A DNA stretch of 40,665 bases from an uncultured Verrucomicrobiota bacterium (GTDB lineage: Bacteria; Verrucomicrobiota; Verrucomicrobiia; Opitutales; Seribacteraceae): positions 1 through 40,665 of the forward strand of contig CACFTI010000021.1 in assembly GCA_902569115.1 (NCBI GenBank), given 5' to 3'. The notes beneath the pieces were generated by a model. The model saw nothing but the letters and a program-made list of their open reading frames with translations. It was not told the origin of the DNA and searched no databases. The position numbers were made by a program, and so were the translations under genes. Below, one piece after another: positions 1-8,331 of this stretch. The first letter of the stretch is position 1. Every line of letters starts with the position of its first letter.

Positions 1-232
1 TGCCACAGGTACATCTGACCCTCATTTAAAAGCCCTTCGCAACAACCTTGAGGCTGTTCTGAAGGAAAATAAGATTGAAACCTTATCCAAAGATCGTTTT
101 CAGCCCGGAGGTTGGCTGGTGCTTGATGCGATTGATTTTGTCATCCATCTATTCTCCAAGGAACAAAGGGAAAATTATGCATTGGAACATCTCTGGAAAG
201 ATGCGGAGCAACTCACACCCGAAGATCTTTGA
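1..232 (+). CDS. rsfS: Ribosomal silencing factor RsfS, C-terminal part (5' end outside window)
   Basis: The reading frame is open from base 2 to a TGA at 230-232 and encodes about 76 residues. The visible part begins ATGTSDPHLKAL, continues with a GGWLVLDAIDFVIHLFS block and ends in an EHLWKDAEQL helix. This matches the C-terminal half of RsfS/YbeB/Iojap proteins (SGTSxRHxxA, GWxxxDxxDxVVHxF, LExLWxDA). The family binds ribosomal protein uL14 and blocks subunit joining, which lowers translation in starved cells. The gene is cut by the window edge, so its start and upstream neighbours are unknown. No terminator hairpin is evident after the stop. Family assignment is secure. Confidence 0.9.
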   Translation, partial: ATGTSDPHLKALRNNLEAVLKENKIETLSKDRFQPGGWLVLDAIDFVIHLFSKEQRENYALEHLWKDAEQLTPEDL

Positions 233-240
233 AAAAAGTG

Positions 241-273
241 CTTATCACTAGTTTCTGATAATTGACTGATAAG
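241..273. promoter_or_regulatory. Inverted repeat CTTATCA/TGATAAG upstream of the Gfo/Idh gene
   Basis: Seven-base arms CTTATCA (241-247) and TGATAAG (267-273) are perfectly complementary across a 19-base spacer. They lie in the 121-base gap between rsfS and the oxidoreductase starting at 354. A TTGACT hexamer at 262-267 overlaps the right arm and could be a -35 element, but I see no good -10 at the right distance. It may be an operator. In AT-rich intergenic DNA a 7-base match can also arise by chance. Confidence 0.2.
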
Positions 274-353
274 AAAAAATTCAACTAAGGTCACATCAAA
301 ATAGTATTTTCTTACACTGAAACCACATTCTTAAATCTTTACAGCCCAAAAAC

Positions 354-1607
354 ATGACTCCTAGACGAACCTTCCTCAAACAGGCATCCCTTGTCTGGGC
401 AGCCAAGGGGGATGAGTCCCCCAACAACCGGGTAAATGTCGCGATCATTGGGCCTGGTAAAATGGGTCGTAGTCATGCCCATAAATTGATCCGAAATACG
501 CGTGTACAACTGACTGGATTTGCTGAGATTGCCGATGTGCGCACGCAACACACCAAGGAATTGATCGAGAAGCATTATTCGAAAAACACGCCGGGAGATA
601 AGTGGAAGGGATTAACCATCACCAAGGATTATCTGGAACTCCTTGAAGACAAATCCCTCGATGCCGTCCTCATAGCGACTCCTGACCATTGGCACGGTGA
701 AGCCACCATCCGGGCAGCCCGAGCCAAGAAACATGTTTACTGTGAAAAACCGATTTCCCTTACAATTCAGGAAGGACGGGCCATGGCTAATGCGGTTAAG
801 GAAAATAAAATTGTCTTTCAAACAGGCAGCCAGCAAAGAACGGAATACGGAGGAAAATTTCGTCGCACAGTGGAAATGGTACGCAGTGGAGCGATTGGAG
901 AATTAAAAAAAATCCGAGTATGCGTGGGTGGCCCCCCTAAGCCTTGCGATCTCCCAACTGAACCCACCCCAGAAGGCATTGACTGGGATGCTTGGTTAGG
1001 TCCTGCTCCCATGCGTGGATTCAACAAAATTCTCTGCCCCGATGATGTACACAACCACTTTCCCGCCTGGCGTCGCTATCGGGAATATTGTAATGGTGGA
1101 CTCGCAGACATAGGCGCTCACCACTTCGACATTGGTCAATGGGCCATGGATGCGGATAACACCGGTCCGGTCAAAATAATTCCTCCAAAAGAAGGGGAAC
1201 GGGATTTAAAAATGATTTATGCCAATGGAGTGGAAGTCGAGCATGGAAACACTCCTGAATGGCGTGGAGGAACCATTTTTTATGGTACTGAGGGAACAAT
1301 TTGGGTGGACCGGGGACCGTGGAAATCAGACCCCGAAAATCTGATTAAGGACTTCGAGGCAACGGTAAGTTTACGCCAACCCAAGAATCATCATGATGAC
1401 TGGATCGACTGTATACATTCAGGTGAACTACCGATGGCTCATGTGGAAGCTGGTCACCGTACAGCCACGCTTTGTCAGCTTTGTAACATTGGATACGAAC
1501 TACGCCGTGAGCTTGACTTCGACCCAGTCAAGGAACGCTTCGTAAATGACGACGCAGCGAACAAATTGACCGATCGCAAGCGCCGCAAAAAGTGGTACCG
1601 GGTGTAA
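354..1607 (+). CDS. Gfo/Idh/MocA family oxidoreductase with a shortened Tat-like leader
   Basis: This 417-residue protein is a putative NAD(P)-dependent sugar or inositol-type dehydrogenase. A Rossmann nucleotide-binding segment (VNVAIIGPGKMGRSHAH) starts near residue 28. It is followed by the family hallmarks ATPDHWHGEA and VYCEKPISL, in which the EKP lysine is the usual catalytic lysine. The C-terminal half has the alpha/beta substrate-binding fold, with a GGLADIGAHHFDIGQWAM segment typical of exported members in Planctomycetota and Verrucomicrobiota. The N-terminus carries a twin-arginine motif (PRRTFLKQ), but only about seven mildly hydrophobic residues (ASLVWAA) come before charged sequence. 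The leader therefore lacks a normal hydrophobic core, and export is doubtful. Substrate is unknown. The gene stands alone on this strand between rsfS and a convergent gene. Confidence 0.88.
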   Translation: MTPRRTFLKQASLVWAAKGDESPNNRVNVAIIGPGKMGRSHAHKLIRNTRVQLTGFAEIADVRTQHTKELIEKHYSKNTPGDKWKGLTITKDYLELLEDKSLDAVLIATPDHWHGEATIRAARAKKHVYCEKPISLTIQEGRAMANAVKENKIVFQTGSQQRTEYGGKFRRTVEMVRSGAIGELKKIRVCVGGPPKPCDLPTEPTPEGIDWDAWLGPAPMRGFNKILCPDDVHNHFPAWRRYREYCNGGLADIGAHHFDIGQWAMDADNTGPVKIIPPKEGERDLKMIYANGVEVEHGNTPEWRGGTIFYGTEGTIWVDRGPWKSDPENLIKDFEATVSLRQPKNHHDDWIDCIHSGELPMAHVEAGHRTATLCQLCNIGYELRRELDFDPVKERFVNDDAANKLTDRKRRKKWYRV

Positions 1608-1674
1608 AGAAAAACTTAACTTTCTTTAAATACAGCCTTTTTTTTCTGACTGGCTTCCATTTTCAAAAGGGCTG

Positions 1675-2820
1675 CTACTCTTTCATTTCATACAATTTCT
1701 TCATGAAAGGAAAGATAAGGAAAACACCAAAACAAAAGACGATAAAGCTAAAACCTCCGCCTTTCCCAAAGGAATTTAGACTGAAAAGTATTAAAATAAA
1801 TCCAAAGAAAACACGGGCTCCCTTGTTTACTTTTTCCTTATTTTTTTCGAGTTCTTTAACCCGGTTAGCAGAGTTTTTTTTGATATCCTCAGCAAGAACT
1901 TTTTTTTCTGAAGAAGTGAGTGACTCTTCTCCATATTCGTATCTCTTATCTCGCAACTCGCCCAAGTATTGAGCATCATGCTTATCGATATTCTCAGTCT
2001 TTGGAAGAGTTGGAGGGAAGGAAGTAGATTTCCCAGCCTGATTATCCAATTCTTCCTTCTGAATCCTTGCTTCGGATGAATCAACTTTGTCTTTCAAACC
2101 ACTGGCTAAAGTTACATCGGGGTTTGATTTATTGATTTTTTGCTCCTTAAATTTTTCTGATTGATTTGGAAGATCTTCTGACTTCTCCTCATTGGAAAAA
2201 GGCTCATTTTCCCCAACGGGAATAGTGGGTTCCATTTTCACTTTCGTAATATCCAATTGTGTAGAATTTTCTGTTGAATCCACATCAATAAATTCTTCCC
2301 CTGAATCTTCTGTTACTTCCGGATCTTCAGCCTCTAAATTGGGAATCTTAGTAATATTTTGGCTATTCTCCAATAGATCTTCATCGTTCGATGCAAAAAT
2401 CTCCCCATAACCAAAGACCGCTCTCTGATACAAATTATCAAATTCTAAAACTTTGCATATTACTTGCAATTCATCACCAGATTTTAATCCACTGATCCAT
2501 TGATTTTTGGATTTCGGAAAAAGTATCGAACACTCCAGATCTTCATTCTTCATCTCCGCAACTACCGTTTTTCCATCCTTAAATTCACTTCCCAAACGGC
2601 TTGCAAAAGTTGTACTTGATTCAATGAATGATAAATCTACCTCAAACTGATTTCCCAGAAATGGTTTAACCAAAGCCTCGCTCTCTGAGCTTAGTCTCCT
2701 CGTCTCTTTTAAAGACCTGAGTAATTCAAAAAAATCAGACTTTTTCACTTTCGCTATAATAGGTTTTGTTAAACCCCAGAATAAGACTTTAACACTCAAT
2801 CCATCAAGATTATTAACCAA
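1675..2820 (-). CDS. Hypothetical membrane-anchored protein with OB-fold-like N-terminal region
   Basis: I do not recognise this 381-residue protein with certainty. Residues about 80-145 (GKTVVAEMKNEDLECSILF, then SGLKSGDELQVICKVL) resemble the tRNA_anti-like OB-fold domain seen in small bacterial envelope proteins. A long acidic, low-complexity linker rich in E, S, D and N follows, then a Lys/Glu-rich helical stretch. Two hydrophobic segments (FFGFILILFSLNSFG and FSFIVFCFGVFLIFPF) lie near the C-terminus, so it is probably C-tail anchored. The only usable start is TTG at 2820: an in-frame TGA lies four codons upstream and the next Met is about 88 residues downstream. It begins 17 bases after the stop of the large LamG gene on the same strand, so co-transcription is likely. 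It could be a 5'-truncated remnant. Confidence 0.6.
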   Translation of the reverse strand: MVNNLDGLSVKVLFWGLTKPIIAKVKKSDFFELLRSLKETRRLSSESEALVKPFLGNQFEVDLSFIESSTTFASRLGSEFKDGKTVVAEMKNEDLECSILFPKSKNQWISGLKSGDELQVICKVLEFDNLYQRAVFGYGEIFASNDEDLLENSQNITKIPNLEAEDPEVTEDSGEEFIDVDSTENSTQLDITKVKMEPTIPVGENEPFSNEEKSEDLPNQSEKFKEQKINKSNPDVTLASGLKDKVDSSEARIQKEELDNQAGKSTSFPPTLPKTENIDKHDAQYLGELRDKRYEYGEESLTSSEKKVLAEDIKKNSANRVKELEKNKEKVNKGARVFFGFILILFSLNSFGKGGGFSFIVFCFGVFLIFPFMKKLYEMKE

Positions 2821-2837
2821 TGATGGATTTCACTTAA

Positions 2838-5800
2838 TTATCGTAGGTCACGAATAGAGTAATCGTAGAGTCTGGGAATCGAAAGATTTTCGATTAAATA
2901 AGTCCAGTTGGCTGTATCTTGACTCCATAGAAAGGGCCACACACCGGATTTTGTCCACAACCATCTATCGGGCTCCCGCCAGATCCATACTCCCCCCTGC
3001 CCGTCCTCCGACAGGAACACCCAGCCGAGACTCAGGTGATAAAACCATTTTCTTTCTTCTCCCATCCAAAACTCTCCCATCCACGAAGTATACCATCCAC
3101 CATCCAACTCCTTGGCTTCCTTGAAAATTTCTGGTAGCTTAGCCTCCACTATTTTACGGATCCATTTCATCTGGCCCACTCCCATGCCCAGCTCGTTGAT
3201 CACATAGGCCTGATAGACATAACTTTTTCCACGATCCAGATCTCTCACGACTTTGGCAAATTCTTCTCCCATGCTACCATTCTCATTCGCAGCGACCGTG
3301 TACAATGTACTATTTTGATCTGTCGATGTAAGAATGAAACCATATTCAACCGGGGATGCTTTTCCATCCGTCAGTAATTCTCCCCTTAACCGATACTCGT
3401 CATTTTCTAAATATTCAACATCCAGGGTAAAGACCATCCCGGCATGGGCATGATCGAAGCGATCCCGTGGGTCCAGTCCCAGTCGGATTTCCAGTTCGTC
3501 CGTCTGCCCATCGCCATCATCATCCAGGTCGTAGTGGTCTTCGACTCCGTCTTCATCCAGATCCTCCACTTCGTTGAGTACCGATACAACAAAAGGTTTC
3601 TCATAATAGGAACCATGCTGATCGGTCACCCGTACGAGTATTTCAAAAAATATTGGGTCTTTTTCATAATCAAGTGGACGTACCGTCGTGAGGGAACCAT
3701 CCACATCCAGTTCAAAAACATCTTCAATTGTGACATCTGTACTTTCTACCGATAATTTGGCATCCATCACTCCCATGAGATGGTAAGTCAGTACACTGTC
3801 TGGATTCCCGTCCAATCCTTCAAAATCTGCAATCCAGGTACCAACCGGTTCATTCTCATAGACACTGAGGTTGGAATCACTGAAGAAACCAAGATCATAC
3901 GGGGCCAAGTTGATCACATGCACCTTGCGGATCACCGTATCCGCCTCGTTACCTGCCTCATCCGTATAATGGTAAGTAAGCTCATAGGTGCCGGGAACAC
4001 TTGCGTTTACTCCGCCTGTCGCAACCAGAACCCCGCTGCCGTCCACCGCGTCCGTCCAGCTTGCATTGCCATCCTCATAAACAAACCCTGCTTCATGAGT
4101 GATATTGGCATCTCCATCCAGGGTAATTACCGGGGCAGTTGTATCCACCACATTAACTGTTCGAGTAACGGTCTGGGCAACATTACCCGCAGCATCCGTA
4201 AAATTATAACTCAAGGTATAGATAACGGGAACGCTTGCGTTCACTTCGTCTGCAGCAACCAACACCCCGCTGCCGTCCACCGCGTCCGTCCAGCTCCCGT
4301 TGTCATCCATATAAACAAACCCGGCCTCGTGCGTGACATTGGAGTTCCCGTTCAGGGTGATTATCGGAGCAGTTGTATCCACCACATTCACCGTTCGAGT
4401 AACGGTCTGGGCAACATTACCCGCAGCATCCGTAAAATTATAACTCAAGATGTAGGTGCCCGGGATACTCACATTCACTTCGCCAGTGGCAGCCAAAATA
4501 CCACTTCCATCCACTGCATCCGTCCAACTCGCATTGGCATCAACATAGAGTTCGCCTGCTTCGTGGTTAATATTAGGATTCCCATTCAAGATAATTATCG
4601 GGGCCGTGTCATCCACATTAGTGAAATCTGAGCTAATTAGTCTCGTAACTTCAAAAATCGTATTAACTTCGCTAGCATTTAATGCTCGGTTGTAAAATCG
4701 GATTTCATCCAACCACCCCTTGAAATGTTGTTGATTTTCCCAACCTCCACCTACTGAATCCTGATCTGCACCAAGCCAAAGTCCACCTGTCGCAACATCT
4801 ACTGGAGCAGTACTGGAGCTAAATGTGAAAGTCTTTGCTAAACTTCCATCTATGTAAAAATTCGTCGAGGAAGCACCAGACCCTCTGGTTAAGGTGAGAT
4901 TTTTCCAGTTAGATAAACCGACAGAATTTTCCAAGTCCAGCGTTTCATTGGATGCATGTTCTTGAAAATATATTTTATAACCGGCACCTGTGGGATAAAA
5001 AAAGAAGCATTGGTTGTGTAAAGAGCCTGATTTTGCGGCTGATAGAAGCAATGGCATTTTCTCAAAAGTCTCGATTTTCGCCCACATGGAAATTGAAAAT
5101 GCAGACAAATCATCCAGTGCCCTGTGATCTAATTTTAGTCGATCATTCCCATCAAAATAATAGGCTCGGTTAGGACGGTTAAACCGATCGGGCGCATTGG
5201 TAGGGTCGTGCTCAGTCCCGGTTAAACTACCATCATAACCATTATCAGTCTCTTCATCAGCGTTGCCATCCAACTTGTAATAAGCATGCAACCCATCAGG
5301 CAAATAGTCGGAAATATGTACTATGGAAATCGAAGCGTTTGATTCAATTTCATAAATTTCGGAAACCAAGTCTTGGTTTATCGCGTAGTCATAGATTCGC
5401 AGATTATCGATACTACCGTAAAAAGTCTGGTATTCTGAGTTTGTCTCTTGGGTACCGCCAATACGCAACGAATTTGACGAAGAAGCGGTATCATTAGTTC
5501 GAATTGAAGCTTCGGAAAGTAATGCCCCATTCAAATAAAATTTCAAAAAGCCAGCACCTGCATTTCGGTTCATTACCATTACCGAGTGATACCATTGGTT
5601 GGTTGCCCATGAATTACTAATTGAGTTTGCATTTTCCTGACCAGATAAGTCTGCCGAGACAGGATGAAAGTATTTGCTGGAATTCAACCACAGTGCGTAA
5701 CTCCTGTAACCACCATCACCAGGTCCTTTATAAAAAACGGGACTCCAAGTCTTGGTAAGTGATGTAATCTTAAGCCACATCGAGATGGAAATTTCCCTGC

Positions 5801-7307
5801 GGGGATCAAGAGATGAATCATGGGCAATATCCATGTAATCATCCACCCCATCCAAAGAGAGAGCTTTTCCCTGAATCGCACTGGAATATGTCGGTGAGCC
5901 GGAAAGAGTACCATGCCGGTTATTTCCAGACATATCGAAGGTATTGTTTTCAAATGGATACCAGGCGAGCAATCCTTTGTCCAATAGATCAGAATAACCA
6001 TTCCCATCAGAATCCGGATTCAAAGGATCTGAAATTTCAGTAAAAAGTGGTTTTTCCAAGATGTAAGAAATGGATGAAGATTTACTTAAGTCGTTCCACT
6101 TTCCATCAGACCGAAAATGCAAGCCATCACCTTCTCCATTAGAATCATTATTCGGTTCTCCTGTATTCCAATTTAAAAATGACCATTCCTCACCTGTAAC
6201 CCACTCCCAATTCGAAGGCCCATGTTCTTGCATATCCGACCCACCGACCCATACATTACTTCCACCCGCTTCATCTTTAACGCGTTCATTCTCTAACTCA
6301 CTTGTTATTGTTGCCAAATACCCGCCTTGACCCTCTGCATGCGAAACTGCACCAGAGTATGAGAATTGAGCTGAACTCACCTGATATGTAGTAGTTTTTT
6401 GAACTTCAACAGAGTCACTTAAACCATCACCGTCTGAGTCAGCAAGGAGAGGATTGGTGGACAAAATTTCCTCCTCAAAATTGTAAAGTCCGTCTCCATC
6501 AGGATCCCCATACCTGTTTCCCAAGGAATATAACCAACCAACTTCTGATATAGTGACTGCACGATCATAAATTCGTAAATCATCCAGTAAACCATTAAAA
6601 TAGTCCTGACGCGTGGTACTGGAATCGTTAAAAGTGCTGTCTTCATTTGTTGTCCCAATTGTCCCATATCTTGTTACAGCTCCTCTTCCTAATGGCTTGT
6701 TTGAGTGAACGGTATAAGTTGCATCCACTGATCCATCCAAATAAAACATTTTCTGTGATGTAACTTTGTCATAGGTTACCACCAGATGATGCCAATTGTT
6801 ATCATTTAAAATGGTAGCACCATACTTATCTGAAGTCCCATTTGCATTATTTGATGTCGCGAAAAAAAGCTTCTTATTATTATTCATTCCTCCCATCGAA
6901 AGCCTCCAGTTTTCGGACCTGTCATAACTAACGATGTAAGCTTCCGAACTCTTTGATGATTTGATCCAAACGGAAATGCTAACTGCCGGGATCTGTCCTG
7001 GTTGAGAAAAATGCAGATCTTTTATTGCCAGGTAATCATTGGATCCATCCAAATCAATCGCTCCTCCGACTATTCCAGTTACCCACGAACTGCTACCATT
7101 AGCAGTGCCGAAAAGCTCTGCATCATAATCATTCCCTGATGAGTCATAAGCCGTAGTACCACTTGTCTCATCAAATTTCCAGTGGCCGACCAGCCCATTC
7201 TGCAAGGTTGCTGAACCCAACAAATTGTGGATTCCAAAAATCACGAAAGTTATCGTTATATGAATGAGTGTTTTCATTCCATTAATTATCATTAAAAACA
7301 GTTTCAT
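2838..7307 (-). CDS. Secreted multidomain LamG / C-type lectin / DUF5011 protein with W-rich C-terminus
   Basis: This 1489-residue protein is very probably extracellular. An N-terminal signal peptide runs to about residue 32. The modules in order are: LamG-like domain 1 (about 36-268, GLVGHWKFDETSG); an Asp-rich calcium-binding linker (DSDGDGLSD); a C-type lectin-like domain (about 305-416) with a GEPNN motif near 382 and KWNDL near 402; LamG 2 (about 445-660); LamG 3 (about 670-890); three DUF5011 Ig-like repeats of 78 residues (about 899-1132); a cadherin-like domain (about 1140-1240); and a second Asp-rich segment (DLDDDGDGQTD). The last roughly 90 residues are rich in Trp and match the C-terminus of the 3089-residue protein encoded at 18453-27722. 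LamG and lectin modules suggest binding to polysaccharide or host and particle glycans. No catalytic domain was recognised. The tRNA-Leu gene lies upstream on the opposite strand. Confidence 0.88.
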   Translation of the reverse strand: MKLFLMIINGMKTLIHITITFVIFGIHNLLGSATLQNGLVGHWKFDETSGTTAYDSSGNDYDAELFGTANGSSSWVTGIVGGAIDLDGSNDYLAIKDLHFSQPGQIPAVSISVWIKSSKSSEAYIVSYDRSENWRLSMGGMNNNKKLFFATSNNANGTSDKYGATILNDNNWHHLVVTYDKVTSQKMFYLDGSVDATYTVHSNKPLGRGAVTRYGTIGTTNEDSTFNDSSTTRQDYFNGLLDDLRIYDRAVTISEVGWLYSLGNRYGDPDGDGLYNFEEEILSTNPLLADSDGDGLSDSVEVQKTTTYQVSSAQFSYSGAVSHAEGQGGYLATITSELENERVKDEAGGSNVWVGGSDMQEHGPSNWEWVTGEEWSFLNWNTGEPNNDSNGEGDGLHFRSDGKWNDLSKSSSISYILEKPLFTEISDPLNPDSDGNGYSDLLDKGLLAWYPFENNTFDMSGNNRHGTLSGSPTYSSAIQGKALSLDGVDDYMDIAHDSSLDPRREISISMWLKITSLTKTWSPVFYKGPGDGGYRSYALWLNSSKYFHPVSADLSGQENANSISNSWATNQWYHSVMVMNRNAGAGFLKFYLNGALLSEASIRTNDTASSSNSLRIGGTQETNSEYQTFYGSIDNLRIYDYAINQDLVSEIYEIESNASISIVHISDYLPDGLHAYYKLDGNADEETDNGYDGSLTGTEHDPTNAPDRFNRPNRAYYFDGNDRLKLDHRALDDLSAFSISMWAKIETFEKMPLLLSAAKSGSLHNQCFFFYPTGAGYKIYFQEHASNETLDLENSVGLSNWKNLTLTRGSGASSTNFYIDGSLAKTFTFSSSTAPVDVATGGLWLGADQDSVGGGWENQQHFKGWLDEIRFYNRALNASEVNTIFEVTRLISSDFTNVDDTAPIIILNGNPNINHEAGELYVDANASWTDAVDGSGILAATGEVNVSIPGTYILSYNFTDAAGNVAQTVTRTVNVVDTTAPIITLNGNSNVTHEAGFVYMDDNGSWTDAVDGSGVLVAADEVNASVPVIYTLSYNFTDAAGNVAQTVTRTVNVVDTTAPVITLDGDANITHEAGFVYEDGNASWTDAVDGSGVLVATGGVNASVPGTYELTYHYTDEAGNEADTVIRKVHVINLAPYDLGFFSDSNLSVYENEPVGTWIADFEGLDGNPDSVLTYHLMGVMDAKLSVESTDVTIEDVFELDVDGSLTTVRPLDYEKDPIFFEILVRVTDQHGSYYEKPFVVSVLNEVEDLDEDGVEDHYDLDDDGDGQTDELEIRLGLDPRDRFDHAHAGMVFTLDVEYLENDEYRLRGELLTDGKASPVEYGFILTSTDQNSTLYTVAANENGSMGEEFAKVVRDLDRGKSYVYQAYVINELGMGVGQMKWIRKIVEAKLPEIFKEAKELDGGWYTSWMGEFWMGEERKWFYHLSLGWVFLSEDGQGGVWIWREPDRWLWTKSGVWPFLWSQDTANWTYLIENLSIPRLYDYSIRDLR
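3912..4613 (-). repeat. Three tandem 234-bp units encoding DUF5011 Ig-like repeats
   Basis: Three in-frame units (4613-4380, 4379-4146, 4145-3912) have an exact 234-base period, or 78 codons, each beginning with D-[DT]-TAP. Similarity persists at DNA level: a run of about 31 bases around 4030 recurs around 4264, and another long block around 4165 recurs around 4399. The units are visibly richer in G+C than the LamG-coding DNA upstream. This suggests duplication by recombination recent enough that synonymous sites have not diverged. Copy number may vary between strains. Confidence 0.85.
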
Positions 7308-7412
7308 CTTAGGTTAAAGAACTAAATACGAACATTTTGAATTGATTGGGTAACGCTTATGCCAACTCGAGGATTGCAAAATCATCTTTAATTCCTCATT
7401 CTAAAATTTGTT

Positions 7413-7499
7413 GCCCGGATGGCGGAATTGGTAGACGCGCCGGATTCAAAATCCGGTTCCCGCGAGGGAGTGAGGGTTCGACCCCCTCTCCGGGTACCA
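7413..7499 (+). tRNA. tRNA-Leu (anticodon CAA)
   Basis: The 87-base sequence folds as a class II tRNA. The acceptor is GCCCGGA/TCCGGGT with a terminal G-T pair, discriminator A, and an encoded CCA end at 7497-7499. The D-arm includes AATTGGTAGAC. The anticodon stem CCGGA/TCCGG encloses loop TTCAAAA, giving anticodon CAA, which reads UUG leucine codons. It has a long variable arm and a T-arm with GGTTCGACC. A TAAAAT box lies immediately upstream at 7402-7407 but is too close to the mature 5' end to be a confident -10. It lies between the divergent LamG gene and the GNAT gene. Confidence 0.97.
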
Positions 7500-7539
7500 T
7501 TTTCCATCCCTATTTTTTAGTTTCTTACCTGACACAACT

Positions 7540-8046
7540 TTGGAAACAATCATCCGCAGAGGGCGCGAGTCCGATATGCCCGCCCTGCGGGACATTCTTA
7601 ATCACTACATTCTAAATTCCGTGGTAACTTTTGAAATGGTGGAGTTATCACTGGAAAATCGTAAAACATGGTTTACCCAGTTTTCAGAGACTGGGCGTTA
7701 CCAGTTATTCATAGCAGAGGAAGCCGGCGAAGTCGTGGGCTACGCGGCAAGTCTACGCTTCCATCAGCGACCGGCCTATGCCCCTTCGGTCATGAGCAGT
7801 ATCTATCTCCACCCCGATCACACAGGAAAGGGAATCGGAGAAAAAGTTTATACCGAGCTGATGGAAAATATGAAACTCGCCGAGGATGTGCACCGGGTAT
7901 ACGGTTTGGTGGTCCTGCCCAATCCAGGCTCCGAAAGACTCCATGAAAAACTGGGCTTTCAGGTAGCTGGGGTACTCAATGAAGGCGGTTATAAATTTGG
8001 TGATTATCACGATGTACGTATGTACGAACACCGCCTTGGGAAGTAA
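7540..8046 (+). CDS. GNAT family N-acetyltransferase, phosphinothricin-acetyltransferase-like
   Basis: This 168-residue protein has the layout of PAT/MnaT-type GNAT enzymes, which transfer acetyl from acetyl-CoA to an amino group of a small molecule such as methionine sulfone, phosphinothricin or a related compound. The N-terminal beta-strand TIIRRGRESDMPALRDI is followed by the acetyl-CoA pyrophosphate-binding motif A, SSIYLHPDHTGKGIGEKV (Q/R-x-x-G-x-G/A form as HTGKGIG). The C-terminal motif B region contains NPGSERLHEKLGFQ and a terminal GGYKFGDYHDVRMYE, typical of this subgroup. The start is a TTG at 7540. An ATG twelve codons downstream would remove the conserved first beta-strand, so TTG is preferred. 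The true substrate cannot be read from the sequence. Confidence 0.85.
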   Translation: METIIRRGRESDMPALRDILNHYILNSVVTFEMVELSLENRKTWFTQFSETGRYQLFIAEEAGEVVGYAASLRFHQRPAYAPSVMSSIYLHPDHTGKGIGEKVYTELMENMKLAEDVHRVYGLVVLPNPGSERLHEKLGFQVAGVLNEGGYKFGDYHDVRMYEHRLGK

Positions 8047-8058
8047 CCTACTCTGTGC

Positions 8059-8319
8059 TCAAAGATACTGCTGACTCTCAATCCATGTGACCAGCGAGAG
8101 GATGCAAAGAAGAGCCCCTACCGCCAAAATCCATGGTAACGGGCCATGCGGTTTTCCCATGAATTCAAAACCACATTCCTCACAGTTAATCTCCTTCCCT
8201 TTTCTTTTGGAATCGCAAAACGGACATGCATCATGACCATGGGAATTTCCCAGACGAAGCAGAAAGACAAAGAGAAAAGGACAAAAGAGTAGAAACCAGA
8301 CAAGACTTACCAAGTTCAT
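8059..8319 (-). CDS. Small membrane protein with a four-cysteine zinc ribbon
   Basis: This 86-residue protein of unknown function has a hydrophobic segment at about residues 4-22, a zinc-ribbon-like knuckle pair C32-x2-C35 (ACPFCDSK) and C46-x2-C49 (NCEECGFEF), and a second hydrophobic segment at about residues 62-79. The four cysteines are spaced for one zinc ion between two membrane helices. It lies 12 bases downstream of the MotA-like gene on the same strand, so the two are probably one transcript and may work together. No close family was recognised. Confidence 0.65.
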   Translation of the reverse strand: MNLVSLVWFLLFCPFLFVFLLRLGNSHGHDACPFCDSKRKGKEINCEECGFEFMGKPHGPLPWILAVGALLCILSLVTWIESQQYL

Positions 8320-8331
8320 ATTTCTAAAATC

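Noticed and set aside
1592-1972. A 126-residue plus-strand frame after the first oxidoreductase
   Set aside because: It is antisense to the C-terminal membrane part of the 1675-2820 gene, and its composition (runs of F, K and S) reflects AT-rich antisense DNA.
3912-4613. Regularly spaced repeats considered as a CRISPR array
   Set aside because: The 234-base period, multiple of three, and in-frame protein repeat explain them; there are no short repeat/spacer units or cas genes.
3780-4631. A 283-residue open frame on the plus strand across the DUF5011 repeats
   Set aside because: It is the antisense shadow of the 234-base repeats of the LamG gene; its internal repetition simply mirrors that period and it shows no family marks.
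7346-7615. Open frame covering the tRNA-Leu gene
   Set aside because: It reads through a clear tRNA and into the GNAT gene in another frame.
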